Positions 8,075 through 18,141 are shown, counted from the stretch's first letter. The stretch is 48,736 nt of DNA from Thiohalomonas denitrificans (GCF_016841685.1 NZ_JAENYR010000021.1:1-48736), one strand, 5' to 3'. Notes: a model not told the origin generated them from the sequence alone. Numbers and translations are program-made.

Positions 8075-9853
8075 ATGAAAAAAAGGATCATCACGCTGGC
8101 TGTAACGGCCGCTCTCACCTCACTGGTCACCGCCTGTGTCGATGAGGGTGATGACGGTATTGATGGTGTCGACGGGCTCGATGGCACCACGAGTAACACC
8201 AATCCGCTCCGACGATTGGCCACTGCACCGTTAGGTGCCGAGTTCACGGGCATGTTCCTCAACGACGACGGCACCTTCTTCCTCAACGTGCAGCACCCAA
8301 GCATCTCCAACACCACCGCCGATGCCAACGGCTACGTCTACGACAAAGGAACCGTCGGCGCCATCGTCGGCAAGGATTTCCGAAGTCTGCCCGATGATAT
8401 CGCAGAACTGGATCTGCCGATTATCAATGCCGACAAGGAAGTGGTAATGACCGCCGTCGGCAGCTATCAGGTATTGGCACAGCAGGACGATGCCGCTGCC
8501 GGTATTGACCTGGGTAAAATCTTCGCCGCCGACAGCACCACCGAACTCGCCAGCAGCGACGATCCGGACTTCAACGGCGCCATTTCGACCGGAAACACCG
8601 GCGAGTACTTCCTCTACACCAACTGGGAGTACCGTCCCGGCGGCATGAGCCGAATCCAGCTCGGCGGACTCGACCCGAATAACGGTTACGGCTCTGTCAC
8701 CAGGGAAGGAATGCTCGACTTCTCCGGTGTCGAAGGCACGTGGGTCAACTGCTTCGGCACCGTTAGCCCGTGGGGCTCCATGCTCTCTGCCGAGGAGCTC
8801 TACTTCGACGACACCGCCGACTGGTTCGACGCCACCAACAGCAGCCCGCAGTCACTGGCCGCCTATCTCGGCTACCCCACAGACGGCAGCGGCCAGTGGC
8901 CCAATCCCTACCGCTACGGCTATAACGTCGAGGTGGGTGGCAACAACACCGCCACTGAGGCCGCTTTGGCCAATGTGGAGATCAACAAAAACGAGACCCT
9001 GGGCCGCTTCTCCCATGAAAACGCCGTGGTAATGCCCGATGAGAAGACCGTCTTCCTCAGCGACGACGGCACCGATGTCGTCCTCTTCAAGTTTGTCGCC
9101 GATAGCGCCGGGAACATGAGCGCCGGTACCCTCTACGCCGCCAAGGTCACCCAGGCTGCCGGCGTCAAGGATCCAGCAGAGGCGGCCTTCGCCGTCGAAT
9201 GGGTTGAACTGGCCCACGGTGACGAGGCCGACATCGAAAGCTGGATCGCCGAATACGACAGTGCCACCGTAGCCAGCCCGAACTACATCACCGACCAGCA
9301 GGCGAACGACTGGGCCGAGGCCAAACTGCACCAGGATCTCGACGGCAGCGGCAGCATCGCCACCAGCCCGTTCAGCGATGATCGCCCCGCCTTCCTCGAG
9401 AGCCGCAAGGCCGCCGCCGCCCTGGGTGCCACCGACGAGTTCCGCAAGATGGAAGGGGTCAATATCAACTACGGTCGGGCCTCCACCTGGTGGAACGCAG
9501 GCGCCACTGACGGTGCCCGGGCCTACATGTACCTGGCCATGTCCAGCTTCGACAACGGTATGAGCGACGAAGTGGGCGACATCCAGCTCGACGGTACCAA
9601 CAGCAAGTGCGGTCTGGTCTACCGCATGAAGCTGGAGAAGAACGCCGCGGGTGAGGTCGACGTCAAGACCATGGTTCCGGCCATCGTCGGTGGTCCCTAC
9701 TACGCTGACCGTGAGGTCAACGCGTGTAACGTCAACAACATCTCCAATCCGGACAATCTGGTGATCATGGATGATGGCCGCGTGCTTGTCGGTGAAGACA
9801 GCGGCAACCACGAGAACAACATGGTGTGGCTCTTCGACGACCCGGCCATTTGA
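8075..9853 (+). CDS. PhoX-like (DUF839) lipoprotein
   Basis: This 592-residue exported protein resembles the PhoX/DUF839 beta-propeller phosphatase family, which uses calcium and iron. The N-terminus is a lipoprotein signal peptide with lipobox LVTAC and Cys21 as the lipidated residue, rather than the twin-arginine signal usual for PhoX. A DDGIDGVDGLDG stretch follows, possibly a flexible or metal-binding linker. Family-like segments include NVQHP near residue 74 and, at the C-terminus, DDGRVLVGEDSGNHENNMVW. ATG 8075 has an AGAGGA ribosome-binding site. It is transcribed alone, with a possible terminator after it. Phosphatase activity is inferred from the family; a scaffold or other hydrolase is possible. 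Confidence 0.8.
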   Translation: MKKRIITLAVTAALTSLVTACVDEGDDGIDGVDGLDGTTSNTNPLRRLATAPLGAEFTGMFLNDDGTFFLNVQHPSISNTTADANGYVYDKGTVGAIVGKDFRSLPDDIAELDLPIINADKEVVMTAVGSYQVLAQQDDAAAGIDLGKIFAADSTTELASSDDPDFNGAISTGNTGEYFLYTNWEYRPGGMSRIQLGGLDPNNGYGSVTREGMLDFSGVEGTWVNCFGTVSPWGSMLSAEELYFDDTADWFDATNSSPQSLAAYLGYPTDGSGQWPNPYRYGYNVEVGGNNTATEAALANVEINKNETLGRFSHENAVVMPDEKTVFLSDDGTDVVLFKFVADSAGNMSAGTLYAAKVTQAAGVKDPAEAAFAVEWVELAHGDEADIESWIAEYDSATVASPNYITDQQANDWAEAKLHQDLDGSGSIATSPFSDDRPAFLESRKAAAALGATDEFRKMEGVNINYGRASTWWNAGATDGARAYMYLAMSSFDNGMSDEVGDIQLDGTNSKCGLVYRMKLEKNAAGEVDVKTMVPAIVGGPYYADREVNACNVNNISNPDNLVIMDDGRVLVGEDSGNHENNMVWLFDDPAI

Positions 9854-9883
9854 TGCGTTTTCATCGTCATCGATAGCCGGGGG

Positions 9884-9912
9884 GGGGCGGCCTGTGCCGC
9901 TCCCCTTATTCT
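9884..9912 (+). terminator. Possible Rho-independent terminator after the PhoX-like gene
   Basis: A GGGGGCGGC / GCCGCTCCCC stem-loop lies 30 bp after the stop and is followed by TTATTCTT. The T tract is imperfect. The remaining gap to 10409 holds no gene I can support. Confidence 0.45.
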
Positions 9913-10409
9913 TGTTGGGCCACGCATGGCGTGCAGCACCGATTGGTGCTATTCCCGTCACTGTAGAGGTGACTGGATGAACTTGCGGGTGCAAGTCCTC
10001 TAATGGCCCGGCAAGGGAACTGTCCGGCGATTAAGCGTCTTGCGATCTCTTCCTGTAATCACTGGTTGGCGAGCTCGGAATAGCTCTCGATACGCTTCCA
10101 GGCAGATTTTCTGCGGTACGGACAAGACGCAGGTATTTATCTTTGAACGCGGTCTCCCGGATGATACAGCCATCGGGCGCATGTAAAATTATTTATTATT
10201 TTGACTGGGGTCATGGCACCTGTTCCTTAATGGCAGTGCGGGTCTACAGGCTCTCGGACGAGGATGGCAATGGCTTGAAGTGTGACTTGAGTGGGTGCCC
10301 GAGTGATTCCATCCGAGGCCCCAGAAAAGAAGAAGATGAACTGAGCTCTCCTGTACGAAGAGGCCCAATCGGGAGGCTAAAAGGAAACAGAGGGATTAGA
10401 TTTACTCGT

Positions 10410-11393
10410 ATGGACACTTCAAAAGGACGAAATGAACGTGCGCTCGCTTTGATTGCCGAAGCCGTGTTGGCGCCGTCGAGCCACAATACCCAACCCTGGC
10501 TCTTCCGGATCTCGGAATCGGCCATTGACCTTTACGCCGATCGCTCCCGCGCACTGCCCATCAACGACCCGGATGATCGGGAGTTGACGATAAGCTGCGG
10601 GTGCGCCCTGATGAACCTCCGGGTGGCTGCTGCGGTTCGCGGCGAGGTGCTGCAGATTGAGCTGCTCCCCTCTCGCAATGTGCCCGATTGGCTGGCCCGC
10701 GCCTCCTTCTGCGACCAGCCGCGAGTGTTTGGTTCGGAAGCCGGACTTGCGGACTCCCTTGCGCGCCGCCGTACCTATCGAAAGCGTTTCGCAGCCAAAG
10801 CGGTAGACTCGACCACACGCGATCGCATGGTCAGTGCGGCGAAGGCCGAAGGCGCCTTGCTTCGGCCATTGCTGAGCGAATCGGTTCGAGGTCAGGCTGC
10901 GAGCCTCGTGGCCGCAGGCGATGCGATACAGTGGGGTGACCCCGATTGGCGACGCGAGCTGGCGGCATGGATGCGCCCGCGACATCGCGGTGACGGCTTG
11001 ACCGTTCCGGCCCTGGCGGCACCGGTGACTCGGTGGGTGGGTCGGCACCTGGCTATGGGGCGGTCCGTCGGTGCGAAGAATCGGAAGCGGATGGAGGCGG
11101 CGCCGCTGCCTGCCGTGTTGGGCACGGATGGCGACGGCCCGCGGGACTGGCTGCTGGCGGGTCAGGCACTCCAGCATGCCCTTCTGGTGGCCACTTGGCA
11201 CGGCCTGCAAGCCTCCTACTTCAACCAGCCGATAGAGGTTACGGATCTGCGACCCCGACTCGCCCAGCTGGTCGAAGGCGGTGGATTCCCGCAAATCCTG
11301 CTGGGCTTCGGTCGCCCCATCGAAACCGTACCCGCTTCTCCTCGGCGTCCGGTAGGTGAGGTGGTCGAATCCGTGGAGAGTGGGCAGTGCTGA
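10410..11393 (+). CDS. Acg-type nitroreductase-family FMN protein
   Basis: This 327-residue protein belongs to the flavin nitroreductase superfamily and is closest in layout to the Acg (Rv2032-like) branch. The N-terminal signature EAVLAPSSHNTQPWLFRI is the FMN-phosphate-binding start of the fold. The C-terminal half contains LLAGQALQHALLVATWHGLQ and a final GFPQILLGFGRP segment typical of the family. The reading frame is open upstream to 10143, but ATG 10410 gives the normal N-terminus and the upstream residues do not look like a domain. It overlaps the next gene by a few bases, indicating translational coupling. The substrate is unknown. Confidence 0.85.
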   Translation: MDTSKGRNERALALIAEAVLAPSSHNTQPWLFRISESAIDLYADRSRALPINDPDDRELTISCGCALMNLRVAAAVRGEVLQIELLPSRNVPDWLARASFCDQPRVFGSEAGLADSLARRRTYRKRFAAKAVDSTTRDRMVSAAKAEGALLRPLLSESVRGQAASLVAAGDAIQWGDPDWRRELAAWMRPRHRGDGLTVPALAAPVTRWVGRHLAMGRSVGAKNRKRMEAAPLPAVLGTDGDGPRDWLLAGQALQHALLVATWHGLQASYFNQPIEVTDLRPRLAQLVEGGGFPQILLGFGRPIETVPASPRRPVGEVVESVESGQC

Positions 11394-12262
11394 TTATGGC
11401 CGGTGGCATCGTTATGGCATTGGCCGCAATGTTCGCGGCATCGGCATTTGGCGCGCACCGCTGGACTCAGGAGACGCAAAGGCTGCGCGGGCGGATCGAG
11501 GCAAACCGTTCACCCGTCGAACCGCAGCGGATCGATTTTCGGGAACTCGATGGGTTGCCGATCCCGGTTCAGCGCTATTTTCGACGGGTGCTGAAAGAGG
11601 GAGGGCCGATGGTAAGCGGTGTGCGTGTGCGCCACCGCGGCACGTTCGACACGGGAACGACAGAGGCGCGGTGGAAGCCTTTCACATCCGAACAGTGCGT
11701 GGTCACCCGGCGACCGGGGTTCGACTGGGACGGGCGAATCGGCGTGATGCCGGGGCTTTCAGTTCGGGTGCACGATACCTATGTCGCCGGTGAAGGTGTG
11801 CTCCATGCGGCGCTGCTCGGCCTGTTTACGGTGGCTGACCTGCGGGGCTCTCACGAAGTGGCCGAGGGCGAGCTGATGCGCTTCTTTGCCGACGCCGTCT
11901 GGTATCCGACCGCGCTGCTGCCCAGTCAGGGAGTGCGGTGGGAGGCGGTTGATGCCCACTCGGCACGGGGTACGCTGGTTGACGGCGAGATCGTCCTTAC
12001 GATGCTGTTTCGTTTTGGCCAGGAGGGTTTAATAGAGAGTGTGAGCGCCGATGCGCGCAACCGTAGCGTGGGCGATCGGTTCGTTCCGACACCCTGGCTG
12101 GGACGCTTCCGAAATTATGCCCTGCGCAGCGATATGCGGATACCGCTCGAAGGCGAGGTGGCGTGGCTGCTGCCTGAAGGTGCGAAGCCCTATTGGCGCG
12201 GCCGGATTACCGAGATTCGTTATGAGTTTGCCGAAGGATTGCCCCCTTCCCGGGGGCATTGA
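11387..12262 (+). CDS. DUF6544-like membrane-anchored protein
   Basis: This protein of about 290 residues starts with a single hydrophobic segment (AGGIVMALAAMFAASAFGA). The rest is soluble, with alternating short strands and motifs LPIPVQRYFRRVL, EARWKPFTSEQ and a final YWRGRITEIRYEF. The pattern matches the uncharacterised DUF6544 family. The start may be GTG 11387, overlapping the nitroreductase stop, or ATG 11396. It is coupled to the nitroreductase gene and converges on fimV with only 28 bp between them. Its function is unknown; a role in handling a lipid or envelope ligand would be a guess. Confidence 0.7.
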   Translation: MLIMAGGIVMALAAMFAASAFGAHRWTQETQRLRGRIEANRSPVEPQRIDFRELDGLPIPVQRYFRRVLKEGGPMVSGVRVRHRGTFDTGTTEARWKPFTSEQCVVTRRPGFDWDGRIGVMPGLSVRVHDTYVAGEGVLHAALLGLFTVADLRGSHEVAEGELMRFFADAVWYPTALLPSQGVRWEAVDAHSARGTLVDGEIVLTMLFRFGQEGLIESVSADARNRSVGDRFVPTPWLGRFRNYALRSDMRIPLEGEVAWLLPEGAKPYWRGRITEIRYEFAEGLPPSRGH

Positions 12263-12290
12263 CCATGTTGCGTAGCAGAAACAGGCCTTC

Positions 12291-15281
12291 TTACGAAGCC
12301 ATTTGATCGAGTAGCTGCTGCGCCCTCTGTTTCTGCTCGGTATCACCCTCTTGCAGGACCTCGTCCAGCATTTCCCGGGCGCCTGAGGCATCGCCCATCT
12401 CCACATAGGCGGTCGCCAGGTCGAGTTTGGTACCGATTTCGTCAAGCCCACCACCGAACTCCTCGTCCAGGTCGAGATCGAAGTCGCCCGACCCCTCCTC
12501 CGGCCCGGATTCCGTCGCAGACCCGTTGGCCAACGCCGATGGTTCTTCATCCATACCAAAGCCGAAATCGAGAACCGCTTCGTCGCCTGAAGTTTCCGAG
12601 GCACCGACCGATGGGATCTCATTGGTTGTGAATTCCGGTTCGGCAGTATCGCCGTCATCATCCGAGAGCTTGAAATCCCCGAGGTCAAAGTCCATTACGG
12701 CACCTTCCTCGTGTTCGATCTCCTCCGGCTGGGCGGATGTCTCGCTCTGCTCCTCGGGGAGGTCGAAGTCATCAAGGCTGAACTCCAGCCCGTTGTCCTC
12801 AGAACCGGTTTCGGCTCCCGCTCCCTCACTGGCCGGTTTGGCGGCCCCGGGGTTGGCTGACTCGGTGTCGTCCAGCCCGAAGTCGAGTTCTTCGAATCCA
12901 TTGTCACGGGCTGGGGCGGCAGTCTCCTCAAAGCCCTGACGAGGGGAATCCTCTTCAGTGTCGAATCCGAAATCGAGATCACTAAAATCATCGTTCTCGG
13001 GCGTGTTCGGTTCAGCCGACTCCCCCTCCGTTTCGCCGTCCATTTCGAAACCGAGGTCATCCGCATCGGCGGAAACCGCTGCTTCGGACTCCGAACGGTC
13101 GGTGTCAACCCACTGTTTCGGCAACTCATCGTCCAGCTCGGAAAGGTCCACGCCCAAGTCGAGGTCCCAATCGGTGTCACCCGCTGAAGCGCCAGCCTTT
13201 TGATCACCGCTCCCGTGCTCATGGGAGTGCTCCATCTCCGCCGCCAGGGCATCCAGGTCCAGCCCGATATCGAGCACGTCGTCAACTCCCGTCACCGGTT
13301 CTTCTGACGGTTCGTCGGCGACTGCAGGGTTTTTCGGTGCTTCCGCGAACAGGTCGTGCTCCGGAGCCAACTCGTGGCCCATAGCGGCAATCTTGTCCCA
13401 AAGCGGACCGGTGCCCCCCAGAGCGGCATGAGCCGCACCGGCCTGGGCCAAAAAGGCCCTCTTGTTCCTGGTTTTGTCGTAAATCTCCATCAGCTTCACC
13501 AGCAGCTCGTGACGCTCCGGCTCCTGCTCGATAGCGTCCTTGAGCAACTCTTCCGCCTGCTGATGACGACCATAGGCCATATAGACGTCGGCTTCGGTAA
13601 TGGGATCCACTTCGGAATCCTCGACGGGCATACCACCCATGCCGTCATCGGCCAAGTCACTCAGTAGCGAAGTTTCCATGGAGGAGTCCCCTTCGCCGCC
13701 TTTCGGATTCAGCATGGAAGAGGTGCCGCCGGTAAGGATGCTCTCCTGGAAACTGCCACCGTTCATGCGCCGGCGAATGACAATGGCGAGCAGACCCAGC
13801 AAGACGATACCGAGGCCAAGACCGCCAATCGTATACGGATTGGACAGGAGTTTATCCATGACCCCGTACGGATTGGACAGGAGTTTATCCATGAACCCCG
13901 ACGGATTGGACAGGAGTTCATCCATAAGCCCGACCTGAACCGGCTCCGGCTCCGGCTCCGGCTCCGACACGGGTTTAAGCTTGGGCTTGGGCTTGGGCGT
14001 GGGTTGCGACTTGGCCGTTTCGCTGTTCGCCTGGACGCTCTGGACCGGGTTATCTGCTGCGTTATCGGCCACGGGCGTTTCGTTTTCCGCATCGACCGGT
14101 GCCGATTGCTGGTCTGCCGACCCTTTTTCAGAGAGCCCCTTTTCGGAGTTGTCTTCGACCAGTTGCCCCTGGATCTGACCCATCTCGTTGCTCTTGAGGC
14201 TCACCAGGCGCTGCATCGAGGCAAGCTGTCCCTCAAGCTCCTGCAGCCGCTCGCGAAGCTCGCCGTTTTCCTGGCGCTGCGTCTCCGCAGCCTCCAACGC
14301 CAGCATCAGCTCATTGCGGACCTCCCGGATATCGTCCTCGCCCGACTCCGATGTTCCCCCGGCCTCGGACGCCTTCCCTTCGGGCGCCAACAGCTTCAGC
14401 TTGGCCTTCTCCCGCGTGGCCACCGAAGAGACCGGCGCCGGCTCCGGTGAGCCGCCGGCGGCGCTCTGCTCGTTACGCGATGCCTTCATCCGTTCCCAAC
14501 TCCGGGACTGGCGAGCGACCTCCCTTATCGCATCGGCCTGGTTGAGCTCACGTGCCATCGCCGCATCGTCGAGGCGCAGAATAGCGCCTTTGCGCAGCTT
14601 GTTGATGTTGTCGTCGAGAAAGGCGTCCGGGTTGGCCCGGAACAGCGCGATCATCATCTGGTGGATGCTGGCATCACCATTTTTACGCAGGCGCCTGGCA
14701 ATCGACCAGAGGGTTTCATTGGCCTGTACAGGACCATGGACAATGGAGCCATCTCCACGTCCGGCGGGCGATGTGCGTGGCTCCCCCGAGGTGCGTTGCA
14801 CCGATGTACTTGGCTCCGTTGCGGTCCTGGAAGTCCTCGCCGGAGCAGCGGCGGGTGCTACTGTGTTCGGTGTCCGGCCTTTGGCTATTTCCGGTGGGTC
14901 AAGCAGAAGGGTATATTCGCGCAGCAGCTTGCCATAGCGCCACTCCACATCGACAAGAAAATCCAGGAACGGTTCACGAATCGCCTCTTTGGAAGTGACC
15001 CGGACATGAGGCTTGCCACTGGGGCCTTTTTCCACGACGAAATCGAGTAAGGCCAAGGTTCCGACTCGCTCGATGCCTATGCGCTCAAATGCGTCATAGG
15101 AGGCAAGCTCGACCTCAATGCTTGCCAGGTCGCCCTCTTCCACTGACAACAGATCGATCTTGGCATTGAGCTTTTCGTTGAGTGCGGAGTACAGGTGAAT
15201 GTCACCCAGCCCCAAGCCCCATACCGATAACGGTGTTGCCAGCAAAAGAGACACCAGCGTCCGAACCAGCTTGCGCACCAT
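12291..15281 (-). CDS. fimV: FimV-family pilus assembly / polar hub protein
   Basis: This inner-membrane protein of about 996 residues resembles FimV, which organises type IV pilus and cell-pole functions. It has an N-terminal signal peptide, the conserved GLGLGDIHLYSALNEKLNA segment, and a LysM-like peptidoglycan-binding region (VQANETLWSIARRLR). A coiled coil follows (RNELMLALEAAETQRQENGE). One transmembrane helix (GLGLGIVLLGLLAIVI) precedes a very acidic cytoplasmic region. The end is a TPR-type FimV C-terminal domain (LATAYVEMGDASGAREMLDE). A GGGAG ribosome-binding site precedes two adjacent ATGs, and 15281 has the better spacing. Three 11-residue tandem repeats sit just before the membrane helix. 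It is the last gene of the leu-asd-usg-fimV block, as in Pseudomonas. Confidence 0.92.
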   Translation of the reverse strand: MVRKLVRTLVSLLLATPLSVWGLGLGDIHLYSALNEKLNAKIDLLSVEEGDLASIEVELASYDAFERIGIERVGTLALLDFVVEKGPSGKPHVRVTSKEAIREPFLDFLVDVEWRYGKLLREYTLLLDPPEIAKGRTPNTVAPAAAPARTSRTATEPSTSVQRTSGEPRTSPAGRGDGSIVHGPVQANETLWSIARRLRKNGDASIHQMMIALFRANPDAFLDDNINKLRKGAILRLDDAAMARELNQADAIREVARQSRSWERMKASRNEQSAAGGSPEPAPVSSVATREKAKLKLLAPEGKASEAGGTSESGEDDIREVRNELMLALEAAETQRQENGELRERLQELEGQLASMQRLVSLKSNEMGQIQGQLVEDNSEKGLSEKGSADQQSAPVDAENETPVADNAADNPVQSVQANSETAKSQPTPKPKPKLKPVSEPEPEPEPVQVGLMDELLSNPSGFMDKLLSNPYGVMDKLLSNPYTIGGLGLGIVLLGLLAIVIRRRMNGGSFQESILTGGTSSMLNPKGGEGDSSMETSLLSDLADDGMGGMPVEDSEVDPITEADVYMAYGRHQQAEELLKDAIEQEPERHELLVKLMEIYDKTRNKRAFLAQAGAAHAALGGTGPLWDKIAAMGHELAPEHDLFAEAPKNPAVADEPSEEPVTGVDDVLDIGLDLDALAAEMEHSHEHGSGDQKAGASAGDTDWDLDLGVDLSELDDELPKQWVDTDRSESEAAVSADADDLGFEMDGETEGESAEPNTPENDDFSDLDFGFDTEEDSPRQGFEETAAPARDNGFEELDFGLDDTESANPGAAKPASEGAGAETGSEDNGLEFSLDDFDLPEEQSETSAQPEEIEHEEGAVMDFDLGDFKLSDDDGDTAEPEFTTNEIPSVGASETSGDEAVLDFGFGMDEEPSALANGSATESGPEEGSGDFDLDLDEEFGGGLDEIGTKLDLATAYVEMGDASGAREMLDEVLQEGDTEQKQRAQQLLDQMAS
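13836..13926 (-). repeat. Three 33-bp tandem repeats inside fimV
   Basis: The units start at 13836, 13869 and 13902. They encode three 11-residue repeats, MDELLSNPSGF, MDKLLSNPYGV and MDKLLSNPYTI, immediately before the transmembrane segment. The reading frame is preserved. Confidence 0.95.
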
Positions 15282-15435
15282 CATCACTCCCACAGTAGCT
15301 GCCAATAACCCGCGGCTGCACAAAATCCTTCAGGCTCACGGGCTTGAGGTCAAAACCTCGAAAATATCTTGAGTAATAGCGACTAACTATATACCAGTGT
15401 GCTGTAATGGATAAAGGGTCAAGATAACCACATAC

Positions 15436-15560
15436 TTTGAAACGAGTGATGCAAGTCCTTGCTGGCAGGTCGTCGGCAGCAAGGATGCTGCCGTCGAGCC
15501 TGCGGGAATGTATTCACGACGTACCTGATATCAAGGACTTGCATCGCTCGCCAAGCACCA
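15436..15560. repeat. Family B hairpin repeat, copy B2
   Basis: A nearly complete palindrome: GATGCAAGTCCTTGCTGGCA at the left is mirrored by the inverted TGATATCAAGGACTTGCATC at the right, with an inner GTCGTCGGCAGCAAGGATGC / GCTGCCGTCGA hairpin. It lies between usg and fimV. The rest of the gap (15561-15788) holds no gene I can support. Confidence 0.85.
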
Positions 15561-15788
15561 GGCTTGTGATATGCGTTCACCCTGGGTAGAAGGTACCTGT
15601 TCAGCGTGTCGACAAGCGATTACCTGCAAGGCCTACCTCTCAGCATCGGCACGGTTTTTTCGACAAAATGCAATGCCGCAGACGAAGGCTCCTCCCTGCG
15701 CCCCGGAAGAGAGCCCGCCAAGTGGTTCGAAACGGCGTTTAAAGAACAACCCTCAACTTAAATGCACCTTTTTAACCGTGACTGCACA

Positions 15789-16805
15789 CTAAAGAAACTC
15801 GCCAACCAGAACTTCCGCTATCTGCACGCTATTGACGGCTCCACCTCGGCGGATATTGTCAGCCACTATCCACAGGTCCAAACCGTGGGGATGGGAGGCA
15901 TCTTGCCGGATACGGCCCACATGCAATTCCTCACTTTCCGCGGCATCGGTGACAGGCGTCGGGTAACCTTCTTCACCGTCATCCGATACCTCGATGCCCG
16001 GTGTATCCCGATAGAGCTCACGGAGCCCATCACTGCTCAGCGGCTCACGCGTTTCCAGATGCACGGCCATCGCATGACCGAAGAAAAGTGGCAGCTGCAC
16101 CGCTGTCGGGTTAATGCCCAGATCCGGCGCCGCGAACACCCGGCGTAGCGCATCCATCAGCGCCCGCTCCTCGCGGTTGTAGTCACCCGGCTCGGGAGGA
16201 CCCACCTGGGGCAGGATATTGAAAGCGATCTGGCGGGAGAATATCCCGGTTTCCACCGGCTGCACATTGAGCAATTTCGCAGTCTGGGAAGCCAACTCGT
16301 TCACGCCGGCTTTCCCCTGGCCCGAAACGGCATGAAAACTCACGACATTTACCCGCGTCACCCCAACCTGTCGCTGGATCGGCGCCAGGGCAAGAGCCAG
16401 GATCACCGCCGCCGAGGAGGGAGATGCCAAAATGTGACGGGCTTCAAAATCCCCCACCGCCTCCGAGTTCACTTCGGGAACGATCACGGGCACATCGGGG
16501 TCACTGCCGTAGGCACCCGATGCGTCGATCACTATGCATCCGGCTTCCACCGCAGAGGGCGCAACTTCAACAGCCAACGCTTCATCGCAAGCCAGAAACA
16601 CGATACGGGAATCAGTGAAATCGAAGGTATCCGGGTCCTTGACAGGAACCCGTTTGCCGCGGAATTGCGCGTAGCTGCTTTCGGCTCCGCGTTCGAGAAG
16701 GAACAGCCGGCCCACGGGGAAATCCCGATCGGCCAGCGATTCGATAATGGCAGCTCCCACCAGAGTGGTGGCACCGACCACGGCCACATCAAAGGCCTTG
16801 CTCAT
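15789..16805 (-). CDS. usg: USG-1-like aspartate-semialdehyde dehydrogenase homologue lacking the catalytic Cys
   Basis: This 338-residue protein is a paralogue of aspartate-semialdehyde dehydrogenase. The N-terminal NADP-binding motif is present (VAVVGATTLVGAAIIE). The catalytic cysteine segment, which reads NPNC in active enzymes, is ASPSS here, with Ser131 in place of Cys. Dehydrogenase activity is therefore unlikely. Many gammaproteobacteria carry such a USG-1 gene between asd and fimV, and its role is unclear. It is separated from asd by a family E repeat. Confidence 0.9.
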   Translation of the reverse strand: MSKAFDVAVVGATTLVGAAIIESLADRDFPVGRLFLLERGAESSYAQFRGKRVPVKDPDTFDFTDSRIVFLACDEALAVEVAPSAVEAGCIVIDASGAYGSDPDVPVIVPEVNSEAVGDFEARHILASPSSAAVILALALAPIQRQVGVTRVNVVSFHAVSGQGKAGVNELASQTAKLLNVQPVETGIFSRQIAFNILPQVGPPEPGDYNREERALMDALRRVFAAPDLGINPTAVQLPLFFGHAMAVHLETREPLSSDGLRELYRDTPGIEVSDDGEEGYPTPVTDAAESEELHVGRIRQDASHPHGLDLWIVADNIRRGGAVNSVQIAEVLVGEFL

Positions 16806-16890
16806 AGGTATTGTAAATCTCTGTGTTGGTACTGAGATGGACCCTGTGACCTGCCGCTGTTCTGGCAGGCGCCAGGGGCCTTTGTTCTAA

Positions 16891-17028
16891 ATAGCTGTTC
16901 CGAAATCGTGTCCAACACGCTCCTTTGGTGCCATACCGAGATACATGTAGGAGCGGCGGAAGCCGCGATTCGGCGCTTCGCGACTTCCGTCGCTCCTACA
17001 TGCATGGACACCAATTTGGAACACGTAT
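16891..17028. repeat. Family E MITE-like element, copy E1
   Basis: A unit of about 140 bp with imperfect inverted ends (ATAGCTGTTCCGAAATCGTG and ATACGTGTTCCAAATTGGTG). Its centre is a hairpin of the TGTAGGAGCGRCGGAAG type. It abuts the asd stop codon. The inverted copy E2 is at 40565-40704. Confidence 0.88.
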
Positions 17029-18141
17029 TTAGCTCTCCAGGAGAATACGCAGCATGCGGCGCAGAGGCTCGGCCGCACCCCACAGGAGCTGGTCCCCGAC
17101 CGTAAAGGCAGCCAGGTACTCGGGTCCCATACGCAGCTTGCGAAGCCGTCCCACCGGTACATCCAGCGTCCCGGTCACGGCGGCCGGGCTCAGCTCGCGC
17201 ATGGTGGCTTTCTTTTCGTTGGGCACGACTTTCGCCCAATCGTTGGCCGAGGCCAGGATGCCCTCGATGTCGGCCAGCGGTACATCTTTCTTGAGCTTGA
17301 TGGTCAGCGCCTGACTGTGGGAGCGCATGGCACCGATACGGACGCAGATCCCATCGATGGGGATCGGATTTCCCGATCGGCCGAGGATCTTGTTGGTCTC
17401 CACCTCGGCCTTCCACTCCTCCTTGCTCTGACCACCCTCGGTCTCGCAATCCAGCCAAGCAATGAGGGATCCGGCCAGGGGGGCGCCCCACTGCTGCTGC
17501 GGGTATTCGGGACTGCGCATGAAATCGGAGACCCTGCGGTCGATCTCCAGGATGCCGCTGGCGGGGTCCTCCAGCAGGTCTTTGGAGACGTCGTAGAGGG
17601 CCCCCATCTGCTGAAGCAGTTCACGCATGTTCTGCGCACCGGCGCCCGAGGCCGCCTGATAGGTCATGGGGCTAATCCACTCGATCAGCTCCTCCTTGAA
17701 CAGCCCGCCCAGACCCATCATCATCAGGCTTACGGTGCAGTTGCCGCCTACGAAGGTCTTGGCACCATTGGCCAATCGGTCGGTGATTACATCGCGATTG
17801 ACCGGATCCAGGACGATGGTGGCAGCGTCATCCATACGCAGGGTGGAGGCAGCATCGATCCAGTAGCCCTTCCATCCCGCCTCGCGCAGCTTGCCGTATA
17901 CCGATTCGGTATAGCCGCCGCCCTGGCAGGAGATAATGGCCTCCATCTGCTTGAGCTCATCGATGTCTTTGGCGTCCTTGAGCGGCGGCACATCCTTGCC
18001 CACATCCGGACCCGGTTTCCCGGCTTGAGAGGTGGTGAAGAACACCGGGTCGATATCCGCGAAGTCGTTCTCCTCGCGCATACGCTGCATCAGCACGGAA
18101 CCCACCATGCCGCGCCAGCCGACAAAACCTACTCGCTTCAT
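17029..18141 (-). CDS. asd: Aspartate-semialdehyde dehydrogenase
   Basis: Asd reduces L-aspartyl phosphate to aspartate semialdehyde with NADPH, at the branch to lysine, methionine and threonine. The 370-residue length is that of the gammaproteobacterial enzyme. The NADP-binding start ([19 protein letters not shown]) and the active-site GGNCTVS with Cys135 are intact, as is [19 protein letters not shown] 18141 follows an AAGGAG ribosome-binding site. The stop TAA touches the end of repeat E1, so readthrough into usg would cross the repeat hairpin. A repeat-filled gap of 158 bp separates it from leuB upstream. Confidence 0.97.
   Translation of the reverse strand: MKRVGFVGWRGMVGSVLMQRMREENDFADIDPVFFTTSQAGKPGPDVGKDVPPLKDAKDIDELKQMEAIISCQGGGYTESVYGKLREAGWKGYWIDAASTLRMDDAATIVLDPVNRDVITDRLANGAKTFVGGNCTVSLMMMGLGGLFKEELIEWISPMTYQAASGAGAQNMRELLQQMGALYDVSKDLLEDPASGILEIDRRVSDFMRSPEYPQQQWGAPLAGSLIAWLDCETEGGQSKEEWKAEVETNKILGRSGNPIPIDGICVRIGAMRSHSQALTIKLKKDVPLADIEGILASANDWAKVVPNEKKATMRELSPAAVTGTLDVPVGRLRKLRMGPEYLAAFTVGDQLLWGAAEPLRRMLRILLES

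Noticed and set aside
8852-9994. A 380-codon minus-strand frame.
   Set aside because: It is a low-complexity antisense shadow of the PhoX-like gene.
9950-10030. Sequence reminiscent of a group II intron 5' region (GGTGCAAGTCCTCT with a short TAGAGG/CCTCTA stem).
   Set aside because: No domain V, no reverse transcriptase, and no second boundary found.
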